This document shows positions 1 through 6,412 of a DNA stretch of 31,317 nucleotides, piece after piece. Location: positions 1 to 31,317 of the forward strand of contig JAEZIZ010000029.1 of NCBI GenBank assembly GCA_023415915.1, read 5' to 3'. The notes beneath the pieces are model-generated. The model did no database searches. It saw only the letters and a list, made by a program, of their open reading frames with translations, and was not told the origin of the DNA. Numbering within the stretch: position 1 is the first letter of the stretch; each line of letters begins with the position of its first letter. A program made the position numbers and the translations under genes. This stretch comes from Bacillota bacterium (lineage in GTDB: Bacteria > Bacillota > Clostridia > Christensenellales > SZUA-584).

Positions 1-190
1 AAGCTGTGGCTGGAGCCTTTGACAAACCGTCGAGCGGTAGGAGGTGGAACCAGTCCACAGCGTCTGCATGCATTATACAAGACATATACAAAATAGTGCT
101 GTATATGTGCTACTTAATTATACGAGGGAGGTGATGCGCATAATCAGAAGTACATATCTCACCCTTACATCAGGAGTTACTGACTCCTTA
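1..190. other. Left-edge non-coding region with several small inverted repeats
   Basis: No convincing gene was recognised. GCTGTGG at 3-9 pairs perfectly with CCACAGC at 55-61. Inside are possible hairpins ACCG/CGGT (26-29/35-38) and, as an alternative, GTGGA/TCCAC (44-48/54-58). This could be the edge of a structured RNA or chance. A GGGAGGTG followed by ATG near 134 opens a 24-codon frame that matches no family I know. AGGAGT/ACTCCT (172-177/183-188) forms another small hairpin just before the terminators of the downstream minus-strand gene. Confidence 0.2.
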
Positions 191-192
191 AA

Positions 193-220
193 AAAGGAGC
201 CGTCATAAGACAGCTCCTTT
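193..220 (-). terminator. Hairpin with T-run, second terminator behind the MFS gene
   Basis: AAAGGAGC (193-200) pairs with GCTCCTTT (213-220). The stem extends inward to twelve pairs with one mismatch around an ATAA loop. Read on the minus strand the stem runs into a short T stretch. It lies about 80 bases beyond the nearer hairpin at 267-285, so the two may work in tandem. Confidence 0.5.
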
Positions 221-266
221 GACTGTCAAAAAAGCAATGACCGATGGGATTTATTTACAGTCAAAG

Positions 267-285
267 AAGGAGCGGACGGCTCCTT
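267..285 (-). terminator. Rho-independent-like terminator of the MFS gene
   Basis: AAGGAGC (267-273) and GCTCCTT (279-285) form a seven-pair stem with a five-base loop. It sits about ten bases beyond the stop codon of the minus-strand MFS gene. Minus-strand reading continues into a moderately T-rich CTTTGA segment. Confidence 0.55.
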
Positions 286-296
286 TAATTTGCATC

Positions 297-1544
297 TTAA
301 CTTCCGGATTCAAGTTCCGCAGCGGCGGCTTCCTTCGCGGCAGGCCTGCCCGCGCGTATAAGCGTTCTGCATCCCAGCATTGCCAAAGCAAGCGCTGCCA
401 AGAGCGGCCCGGTTATAACGAGCAGCGTCTCTATAGGCACGGCGTCCGAGAGCGGCCCGAAGAACAGCATCGAAAGCGGCATCATGGACGTCGCTATCAT
501 GCTCATCACTCCCATGACGCGCCCTAAATACTCTCCTTCCACCTTTTCCTGTATAAACACCATAGACGACGTATTAAAAGCAGGCATGCCAACGCCCATC
601 ACAACCAGAAAAGCGAGGTATGCAAAGAACTCCCGGACGACTCCTATGGCAAATGTGCACACTCCGAATATCGCGCACGACAGCATCAGCGTGTACATTT
701 TGTTTTTAAAGCCTCCCCACGCCGCTATCACGGCGCCGCCCGCTATCATGCCGGACGAGAACGCTATTTCGATAGCGGATAGCTGCCAGTACTCCCCGCC
801 GAAGCTGCGCGTAACCTGCAGCGGCGTAAGAAACGCGACAGGCGCCACGAGTATATTGAATACCGCCCCGAAAAGAAAGAACAGCTTGATATAGCCGTGG
901 CTGTTTATATACTTAACGCCCAACTTCAAGTCGCTGAAATACCCCATAGCTTTTGCCTCGCCCGCACGTTTGTGCGCGGGTACGTTAAGAAACCGCAGCA
1001 ATATGAATATCGCTGCCGCAGCGGTTACTACGTCGATGAAGAATATGATCTCAACAGGCGCGACGCTGAGCAAAAACGCCCCGAGCATGGGAGATACCAG
1101 CATTATGGACGACTGCAGGGTGCTGTTTATGCCGCTTACTCTCGTCAGCTTCTCCTGCGGCACAAGTTGGGGCAGAAACGCGCCCACCGCGGGCGCCTGC
1201 ACCGCGCCGCCCAGCGCGCGCACCGCCGATATAGCGAACAGCAGCCAAAGCTCGCTGTAACCACTAAGAAAGATTACGGCTGCTATAAGAGTTACCGCGG
1301 CTATCATGCCGTCGGAGAGCATTATAAGTTTCTTGCGGTCAAACCTGTCGGCCCACACGCCCGCAAAAGGCGACATAAAAAAGTAAGGCAGAAACCCGCA
1401 GAGTATCGAGATCGTCATCATAGCGCCCGATTGCGTGGTAAGCGTTATATGCCACATAATGGCGTATTGCACCAACGAAGAGCCAAGCAAAGATACGCCC
1501 TGGCCAGCAAGAAACAGCGCGGTGTTCTTTTTCCATGTTCCCAT
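297..1544 (-). CDS. MFS drug/macrolide-type exporter (DHA3 family)
   Basis: A 415-residue multi-pass membrane protein with the usual major facilitator layout of about twelve hydrophobic segments. The loop between helices 2 and 3 carries GVWADRFDRKK, the conserved MFS motif A (G-x-x-x-D-R-x-x-R-K). The overall pattern, opening with a short basic stretch and GQGVSLLGSSLVQYAIMW, is that of MefA-like DHA3 exporters, which expel macrolides or other small molecules using the proton gradient. The substrate here cannot be told. AAGGA lies about nine bases before the ATG. The gene stands alone, is followed by two hairpin terminators, and is divergent from the gene at 1738. Confidence 0.85.
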   Translation of the reverse strand: MGTWKKNTALFLAGQGVSLLGSSLVQYAIMWHITLTTQSGAMMTISILCGFLPYFFMSPFAGVWADRFDRKKLIMLSDGMIAAVTLIAAVIFLSGYSELWLLFAISAVRALGGAVQAPAVGAFLPQLVPQEKLTRVSGINSTLQSSIMLVSPMLGAFLLSVAPVEIIFFIDVVTAAAAIFILLRFLNVPAHKRAGEAKAMGYFSDLKLGVKYINSHGYIKLFFLFGAVFNILVAPVAFLTPLQVTRSFGGEYWQLSAIEIAFSSGMIAGGAVIAAWGGFKNKMYTLMLSCAIFGVCTFAIGVVREFFAYLAFLVVMGVGMPAFNTSSMVFIQEKVEGEYLGRVMGVMSMIATSMMPLSMLFFGPLSDAVPIETLLVITGPLLAALALAMLGCRTLIRAGRPAAKEAAAAELESGS

Positions 1545-1737
1545 AAAATTTTTCCTTCTTAAGATATTTGACGGTATTTAAGACGGATGCCATATACTCT
1601 ATCATTGAGCGCATTTTCAGTCAATACGGGATTATAAATTTTACCGTTCGTTTCAAAAAAGCCGGGGCAGCCGGGCATAAATATATCGCGGCGGCAGACA
1701 ATAACAAAAACATTCTTTTTACAAGGAGTACTTAAGC

Positions 1738-2256
1738 ATGGGCAGAAAAAAAGGGCGAAACAGGCTCGGCGCTGACCCGGATAAAGAAATAAGCACCGTT
1801 AAGAGCCCTAAGCGCGCCAGGCAGGACATGGAATTCGGCGAATCCATGGAAGCCGATATGAAAAGATACAGCCGTGAAATGGCAGGCAAGGCTGTCGACG
1901 CCTCATGGAAGAACAGCGTAAGGGACGACGGCAACAAAAACCTTCACGCGCACAATATCGAAACCGGGCGGGAGATAACGGCGAACCATGACTTAGAGTT
2001 TGTCGACAAGATGTATTCTCCCGATGAAAAAGGAAAGGACATAGGGAAATGGAGCAAAGACATTACAAAAGCGGGCATGGAATTCGGCCTTGACTACGCG
2101 CTGGAAGTGGAAAAACGGGTGGCGCACGACTCAGGAGGCAATAAGGAAGGGCGCAGGCCGCGCAGCAGCATTTCCCCCGTTGCCGCGGGCATGGGTACGG
2201 AGTTTTCCGAAGACGCTGACCTTAAGCCCTCAAACAATTCAAAGGACAGAACTTGA
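1738..2256 (+). CDS. Hypothetical hydrophilic protein upstream of tlp
   Basis: A 172-residue very hydrophilic protein, rich in Lys, Asp, Glu and Ser, with no membrane segment or signal peptide. It starts with a basic stretch (GRKKGRNRLG). I recognise no family. AAGGAG at 1721-1726 gives a good ribosome site before the ATG. The spore gene tlp begins 40 bases downstream on the same strand with no terminator between, so the two are probably co-transcribed. This makes a spore-related role possible but unproven. The charged, low-complexity composition would fit a small DNA-binding or forespore protein. Confidence 0.6.
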   Translation: MGRKKGRNRLGADPDKEISTVKSPKRARQDMEFGESMEADMKRYSREMAGKAVDASWKNSVRDDGNKNLHAHNIETGREITANHDLEFVDKMYSPDEKGKDIGKWSKDITKAGMEFGLDYALEVEKRVAHDSGGNKEGRRPRSSISPVAAGMGTEFSEDADLKPSNNSKDRT

Positions 2257-2296
2257 TAAAACGTATTTTGAATACATAACAGGGAGGATATAAAAC

Positions 2297-2548
2297 ATGA
2301 GCCATAACAAAAACAACAATCCAGGCAGGGGCAATAAGCCCAATCCGGACGACCGTTCCGACAACGCCGAGCGCATACAGCGCAACATCAACTTCACGCT
2401 GAAGAACATGGAAGCGGCGGACGAGATGATAGAAGAAACTGACGACGAGAGAATGAAGCGCGTGCTTGCCGAAAAGAACGAGAGAAGGCGGGAAGCGCTG
2501 CGGGGCATGCGCAGCGAGATGCGCGACGAGACCAAAGGCAAAAAATAA
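2297..2548 (+). CDS. tlp: Small acid-soluble spore protein Tlp
   Basis: An 83-residue protein, the same length as Bacillus subtilis Tlp. The N-terminal PNPDDRSDN block is the hallmark of the family. It is followed by a helical N-x2-N-x2-A-E/D region and a charged C-terminal helix with KNERRREA. Tlp (thioredoxin-like protein, a misnomer) is a minor SASP made in the forespore. GGGAGG lies nine bases before the ATG. It follows the hypothetical gene at 1738 and precedes an Asn/Arg-rich gene and an alpha/beta SASP, forming a spore cluster. Confidence 0.9.
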   Translation: MSHNKNNNPGRGNKPNPDDRSDNAERIQRNINFTLKNMEAADEMIEETDDERMKRVLAEKNERRREALRGMRSEMRDETKGKK

Positions 2549-2553
2549 AACAG

Positions 2554-2587
2554 GCGGCCAAATACGCCATAAACGTTGTTTGGCCGC
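2554..2587 (+). terminator. Hairpin after tlp
   Basis: GCGGCCAAA (2554-2562) pairs perfectly with TTTGGCCGC (2579-2587), only a few bases after the tlp stop. No clear T-run follows, so it may act as a weak terminator or RNA-stabilising hairpin. Confidence 0.45.
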
Positions 2588-2634
2588 GCACCTTTATAGT
2601 AAAGGTGATGGGGTATTGCTTAAAACCCGGCAAT

Positions 2635-2697
2635 CACCTCATAGGCTTCCCCTCGGAGGGGAAGCTGGCAAATGCAAAGCATTTGACTGATGAGGTG
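2635..2697. repeat. Cloverleaf-shaped dispersed repeat
   Basis: Three nested perfect inverted repeats: an outer stem CACCTCAT (2635-2642) with ATGAGGTG (2690-2697), a first hairpin GCTTCCCCT/AGGGGAAGC (2645-2653/2657-2665), and a second hairpin CAAATGC/GCATTTG (2669-2675/2679-2685). The three-way layout ending in CTGATGAGGTG resembles short non-coding repeats that are abundant between genes in clostridial genomes. It contains no transposase and is probably a MITE-like or structured-RNA element. A partial relative (CTTCCCCTGAAAGGGGAAG) lies near 5489. Confidence 0.6.
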
Positions 2698-2747
2698 TTC
2701 TATACTCGGCAATAACAGGGAACCTCACGACTTGCCGGGAATTTACA

Positions 2748-2818
2748 CCCAAAAAGCCTCACGTTTCTTTTGGGACCCCGTTTTCCCCAAAATGCCTTAC
2801 GCCTTTTTGGGGACCCCG
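2748..2818. repeat. Two tandem imperfect copies of a CCCCAAAA...GGGGACCCCG repeat
   Basis: Copy one spans 2748-2780 and copy two 2785-2818. Both read C3-4, an A-run, GCCT(C/T)ACG, a T-rich stretch, GGG(G), then ACCCCG, so each can fold back on itself. A third, reverse-oriented relative sits at 8687-8716 before the acetyltransferase gene. The remainder of the 2549-2901 gap shows no reading frame I would call. Confidence 0.55.
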
Positions 2819-2901
2819 TATTAAAATGAGGAGCTTGATTTTAAGCCCCTCATTTGCCGACGAACACTGCGGATTGAATATAACACAATAAAGAAAAGCC
2901 G

Positions 2902-3024
2902 CTATCTTTCGTTTTGTCTGTTCCTGTTGCGATCCTGGTTTTGATTATCTTTATTTCTATTGCGGTTTTTATCGTTTTCTCTGTTGCGGTTGCTGCAGTT
3001 CTGTCTGTTCTGACCGTCTTGCAT
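2902..3024 (-). CDS. Small Asn/Arg-rich protein, probably spore-associated
   Basis: A 40-residue frame starting at the ATG whose first base is 3024. Almost the whole product is Asn, Arg, Asp, Gln and Lys in NRN, KNRN and QNQD units. AAAGGAG lies about ten bases before this ATG, whereas the longer upstream start has no ribosome site. Low-complexity Asn/Arg microproteins of this kind occur in spore-forming Clostridia. With tlp on one side and an SASP on the other, a role in the spore is a reasonable inference. No catalytic or binding motif is present. Confidence 0.5.
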   Translation of the reverse strand: MQDGQNRQNCSNRNRENDKNRNRNKDNQNQDRNRNRQNER

Positions 3025-3238
3025 CAAAGCTTTGCTCCTTTCTTCAGTTTTGTATTTATTATTTGCATGCCGCAACAAAGAATACTCTTGCAAATTGTGT
3101 ATCTGAAAACAGTAACGGGCGCAGTATCAGCATCGCCTATTAATGCCCATTATTTCCCTTTTACTATTATGCGTAAAACAGCAAATTTGCGGAAAAATAT
3201 TACTACTAATAAACATATTTATATAAGGAGGCAAAACT

Positions 3239-3466
3239 ATGGCAGAACGCAGCGGCAGCAATCAGACAGTAGTTCCGCAGGTAAAAGAGAAACTCAACGC
3301 TTTGAAATACGAGGTGGCAAGCGAGCTTGGCGTTAATCTTAAGCAAGGGTATAACGGAGACATACCGGCACGCGAAACGGGCAGAGTGGGCGGCAATATG
3401 GTTAAAAGGATGATACAGTACGCAGAAAACAATCTTTCCGTACCGGGCCCCAAAAGCGGCCAATAG
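3239..3466 (+). CDS. Alpha/beta-type small acid-soluble spore protein
   Basis: A 75-residue protein with both family signatures: the GPR protease cleavage region (YEVASELGV, residues about 23-31) and the C-terminal block GDIPARETGRVGGNMVKRMI. Alpha/beta SASPs coat forespore DNA, protect it from damage, and are degraded at germination to feed outgrowth. AAGGAGG lies seven bases before the ATG and a strong terminator follows. Expression in the forespore (sigma G) is expected from the family, but I could not point to a clear sigma-G promoter upstream. Confidence 0.92.
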   Translation: MAERSGSNQTVVPQVKEKLNALKYEVASELGVNLKQGYNGDIPARETGRVGGNMVKRMIQYAENNLSVPGPKSGQ

Positions 3467-3491
3467 TTTACCTTTAAATCTTTGCGGCAAT

Positions 3492-3520
3492 AAAGAAGAG
3501 TAAGACTCTTCTTTATTTTT
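3492..3520 (+). terminator. Terminator of the SASP gene
   Basis: AAAGAAGAG (3492-3500) and CTCTTCTTT (3506-3514) form a perfect stem around a five-base loop. A T-rich run (ATTTTTT) follows, 25 bases after the SASP stop. Confidence 0.85.
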
Positions 3521-3655
3521 TGCAGTGAAAACCAGCACGGCGTCTCTATGCTTTATCAGCCTTTTGCATGTTTAAATATTTCCTCTTTGCGCCGTAATGT
3601 TTTACGCGCAAAAAGGAGAATATAATCATTACATTGATAGTTTTACGGAGAAAAC

Positions 3656-4807
3656 ATGCTGATAAAAAACGGCAAAATACTGACAATGGCCGGAGCCGCG
3701 CTTGAAGAGGGCTGCGTGCTTACGGAGAACGACAAAATAAAGAGCGTAAGGGCAAACATAAGCGAAAGCGAGAACGCCGACGGCGTAGTGATAGACGCAC
3801 GCGGGTGCTGGGTGACGCCCGGGCTAATAGACGCGCACTGCCATATAGGTATACAAGAAGAGAAGATGGGCATTGAGGGCAACGACAGCAACGAGAGCAC
3901 GAAGCCCATAACGCCTTATATAAAGGCGATAGACGCGATAAACCCCATGGATTCTGCATTCCATAACGCTATCCGCACAGGCATAACGTCCGTAATGGCA
4001 GGGCCAGGCAGCTCGAACGTAGTAGGCGGCCAGTTCGTGTTTTTAAAGACGCACGGCAGGCGGGTGGACGATATGGCAGTACTCGAGCCCGCGGCAATGA
4101 AGGTGGCGTTCGGCGAAAACCCTAAGAGGACATACGGCGACAACAGGATGATGCCTTCGACGCGCATGTCTATAGCCGCCATGCTGCGTCAGGAGCTTTT
4201 CGAGGCAAAGCAGTACGCCGAAAAAAGACATTCCAAAGACGGCGCTGCAGAGGAATTCCAGCTGGAGTGCTGGCTGCCCGTGCTGCGGCGCGAAATACCG
4301 CTAAAAGCCCACGTCCACCGCACGGACGACATACTCACAGCGATAAGGATAGCAAAAGCGTACGGCCTGCGCATGACGCTCGACCACTGCACAGAAGGCC
4401 ATCTTATAGCGCAGGAGATAAAGGAATCTGGTTTCCCCGTAATCGTCGGCCCGAGCCTCGCGTCGAGGAACAAGGTTGAGGTGAAGTACTTAGAGTTCAA
4501 GACGGCGGGCGTGCTTCATAGGGCGGGCGTAAAAGTTGCTATAATGACCGACCACCCCGTGTCGCTGATACAATGCCTCCCGCTGTGCGCGGGGCTTGCC
4601 GCAAAAGAAGGCCTCGGCATAGACGAAGCCTTAAAGGCAATAACGATAAACGCGGCGGAAATATGCAACGTCGCTTCTAGAGTTGGCAGCCTCGAACAGG
4701 GCAAGGACGCGGACATAGCGATATTCGACGGCAACCCTATGGAGGTATTCACCCACTGCCTGTATACGATAATAAACGGCAGCGTAGTTTATAAAGCGGG
4801 AGATTAG
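3656..4807 (+). CDS. Metal-dependent amidohydrolase (imidazolonepropionase-like)
   Basis: A 383-residue cytoplasmic enzyme of the amidohydrolase superfamily. The N-terminal beta-sandwich leads into VTPGLIDAHCH with the metal-binding H61-x-H63. Further likely ligands are H219 or H221 (KAHVH), H244 (LDHC) and the catalytic D299 (MTDH). A Lys in FLKTHG (K131) might be a carbamylated metal bridge. The family hydrolyses cyclic amides, dipeptides or related C-N bonds, and the substrate is not predictable here. GGAG sits six bases before the ATG. A TATAAT at 3621-3626 may be its -10 box, though no good -35 accompanies it. The gene stands alone between spore genes and a convergent ferritin-like gene. 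Confidence 0.85.
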   Translation: MLIKNGKILTMAGAALEEGCVLTENDKIKSVRANISESENADGVVIDARGCWVTPGLIDAHCHIGIQEEKMGIEGNDSNESTKPITPYIKAIDAINPMDSAFHNAIRTGITSVMAGPGSSNVVGGQFVFLKTHGRRVDDMAVLEPAAMKVAFGENPKRTYGDNRMMPSTRMSIAAMLRQELFEAKQYAEKRHSKDGAAEEFQLECWLPVLRREIPLKAHVHRTDDILTAIRIAKAYGLRMTLDHCTEGHLIAQEIKESGFPVIVGPSLASRNKVEVKYLEFKTAGVLHRAGVKVAIMTDHPVSLIQCLPLCAGLAAKEGLGIDEALKAITINAAEICNVASRVGSLEQGKDADIAIFDGNPMEVFTHCLYTIINGSVVYKAGD

Positions 4808-4834
4808 AGGCGCGCCTGACCGCTTTATGACAGG

Positions 4835-5323
4835 TCACCTGCCGGCAATCATATACCGCAGCCGCAGCGAGTGCTTCTGTTCGTCCCGCGCCGCATTTAT
4901 AAACTGCGTTTGTATGCTGCGCGACTTTGCCCTTGACGCAACGCTGTTGTAAAACGCGGCGGCCTCATTTTCTGCCTTTATCGCTTCCCGCAAGCCCTCT
5001 TGGAACGTTGCGGGCGCTGCGCCCGCGGGTATCATAGGCATCCTTGCGCCCAGCCTTTGCAGCGCCGCCGTAAACGAGCCGTAATGATTCGCTTCATCCT
5101 GCCGTATACGCAATATAGCTTGCCTTAACCGCAAACCGGGGGCAAGCGCTGCCAGCCTTGAATAAAAATTATACGCGTGAACTTCCCGTATCACCGCTTC
5201 GCCGATTTCATCCGACAGCTGAAAATCCCTTCCGGCGGGCGTCACAAGCGGCCTTTGGTCCGGCGGCCTCCGCCTCGGGTGTCCCCTTCCCGGTCCTGTA
5301 TCGCTCCGAGTGATATAATTCAT
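4835..5323 (-). CDS. Ferritin-like di-iron protein
   Basis: A 162-residue protein with a Pro/Arg-rich N-terminal tail of about 35 residues followed by a four-helix bundle. It shows the two-fold pattern of ferritin-like proteins: E-x-x-x-Y in helix 1 (REVHAYNFY), E-x-x-H in helix 2 (DEANH), a second Glu in helix 3 (AENEAA) and E-x-x-H in helix 4 (DEQKH). These would bind a di-iron site as in rubrerythrin-type proteins, but no rubredoxin domain is present. GGGGAG precedes the ATG at a good distance. A role in iron or oxidative-stress handling, or in the spore coat, is possible. The exact function is unknown. Confidence 0.7.
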   Translation of the reverse strand: MNYITRSDTGPGRGHPRRRPPDQRPLVTPAGRDFQLSDEIGEAVIREVHAYNFYSRLAALAPGLRLRQAILRIRQDEANHYGSFTAALQRLGARMPMIPAGAAPATFQEGLREAIKAENEAAAFYNSVASRAKSRSIQTQFINAARDEQKHSLRLRYMIAGR

Positions 5324-5398
5324 ACGATTCTCCCCTTAAATGCAATGTGATACTGTCAATATATTTTACCATAGCCGCTTTTGTGAGGAAGTGCTGGA

Positions 5399-5500
5399 CG
5401 ATAGGGTTCGGCAGCCTACCTTCTCCTGATGATGGGCTTTAAGGGTGCAAAAATGTCGCAAAGTTAACCCTATCGACGCTTCGCGCCACTTCCCCTGAAA
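5399..5500. repeat. Intergenic inverted-repeat element
   Basis: CGATAGGGTT (5399-5408) is matched perfectly by AACCCTATCG (5466-5475). A second short hairpin, CTTCCCCT-GAAA-GGGGAAG, follows around 5489-5507. The second hairpin recalls the first arm of the cloverleaf repeat at 2635-2697. The 5324-5651 gap contains no credible gene; apart from this element and the terminator at 5595 I see nothing in it. Confidence 0.45.
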
Positions 5501-5594
5501 GGGGAAGCATATTGCATCGCTTGTTTTAAAGATACCACTTTTCCGTCCCAGACGGGGAAGCTTTCCTGTTCCGCTCTATAATGCGTCCGTTACA

Positions 5595-5619
5595 AAGGCT
5601 CCCCTCTTCGGGGAGCCTT
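5595..5619 (-). terminator. Terminator of the membrane-protein gene
   Basis: AAGGCTCCCC (5595-5604) and GGGGAGCCTT (5610-5619) form a perfect ten-pair stem with a five-base loop. It lies 33 bases beyond the stop codon of the minus-strand gene at 5652. Only a few T residues follow. Confidence 0.65.
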
Positions 5620-5651
5620 GCGTATCAAAACTCATTTTTGCAATGTCTTAT

Positions 5652-6257
5652 TTAAATATCCCGCTTCCTGAAATATCTGAACGCAAGTACGCACACCGGG
5701 GTAAAATAGGCGCACCAGAACTCCAGCACAAGCGTGCCTATAAGGTCTCCCCCTGCCATGCCCGGTTTGAATATCCCGAGCAAAGGCATCACGGTGCAGG
5801 CTACGGCAAACACGCCGTGAACGAGCAGCAGGCCTTTTAGCCACTTGTCCGCACCGTCTTCAGGCTTTATCGTCAGGCCGGCGAAAAACGTAGCGAGCGC
5901 CATAAACGCGTAGCCTAAAAGGTCGAGGTTAAACATGAGCCCGAATTTGGAGTAATCGAGCAGTACGGAGGCCTGTTCATCAAGCCGGGTCAGCGCGACC
6001 GTGGTCAGCTGCGTAAAATACACCGCCGTGTTGAGCGCGGCATATATGGCCGCAAAGGCCGCAGCCGTATATCCCGCGGCTTTGCTCTCCTTACCGCCCG
6101 CGGCCGCGAACGCGCATATAAGGGGTATGAACCCCCAGGCTATAAAAAGGCTCGACAGGAATGAACCATACAACGTGCCCGCCAGCATCGAGGCCGCGAA
6201 CGCCAGCACCGCCACGAGCGTAACTATCGAAGAGTACATGCCTAGTTTTCTGTTCAT
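5652..6257 (-). CDS. Hypothetical integral membrane protein
   Basis: A 201-residue protein with about six hydrophobic segments (roughly residues 8-30, 34-54, 61-82, 105-128, 139-160 and 170-193) and a basic C-terminal tail (FRYFRKRD). The N-terminus MNRKLG is positive-inside, so the protein is probably inserted without a cleaved signal. I recognise no family and no catalytic motif. An AGAGG stands shortly before the ATG. It is monocistronic and divergent from the helicase gene at 6413. Confidence 0.65.
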   Translation of the reverse strand: MNRKLGMYSSIVTLVAVLAFAASMLAGTLYGSFLSSLFIAWGFIPLICAFAAAGGKESKAAGYTAAAFAAIYAALNTAVYFTQLTTVALTRLDEQASVLLDYSKFGLMFNLDLLGYAFMALATFFAGLTIKPEDGADKWLKGLLLVHGVFAVACTVMPLLGIFKPGMAGGDLIGTLVLEFWCAYFTPVCVLAFRYFRKRDI

Positions 6258-6412
6258 AAAATACCTCTGTTGTTTTCTATATAATACCCTACAGAAAATA
6301 ACTGCTCAACAGTAGAATTGTTGTCTGCCCAGGTGTCCATTTTCCCGTACATGCCCTTTCCTACAATGGATGCTGAAATACTATTTATCAAATCAAGTTT
6401 GCATGGTAATAT

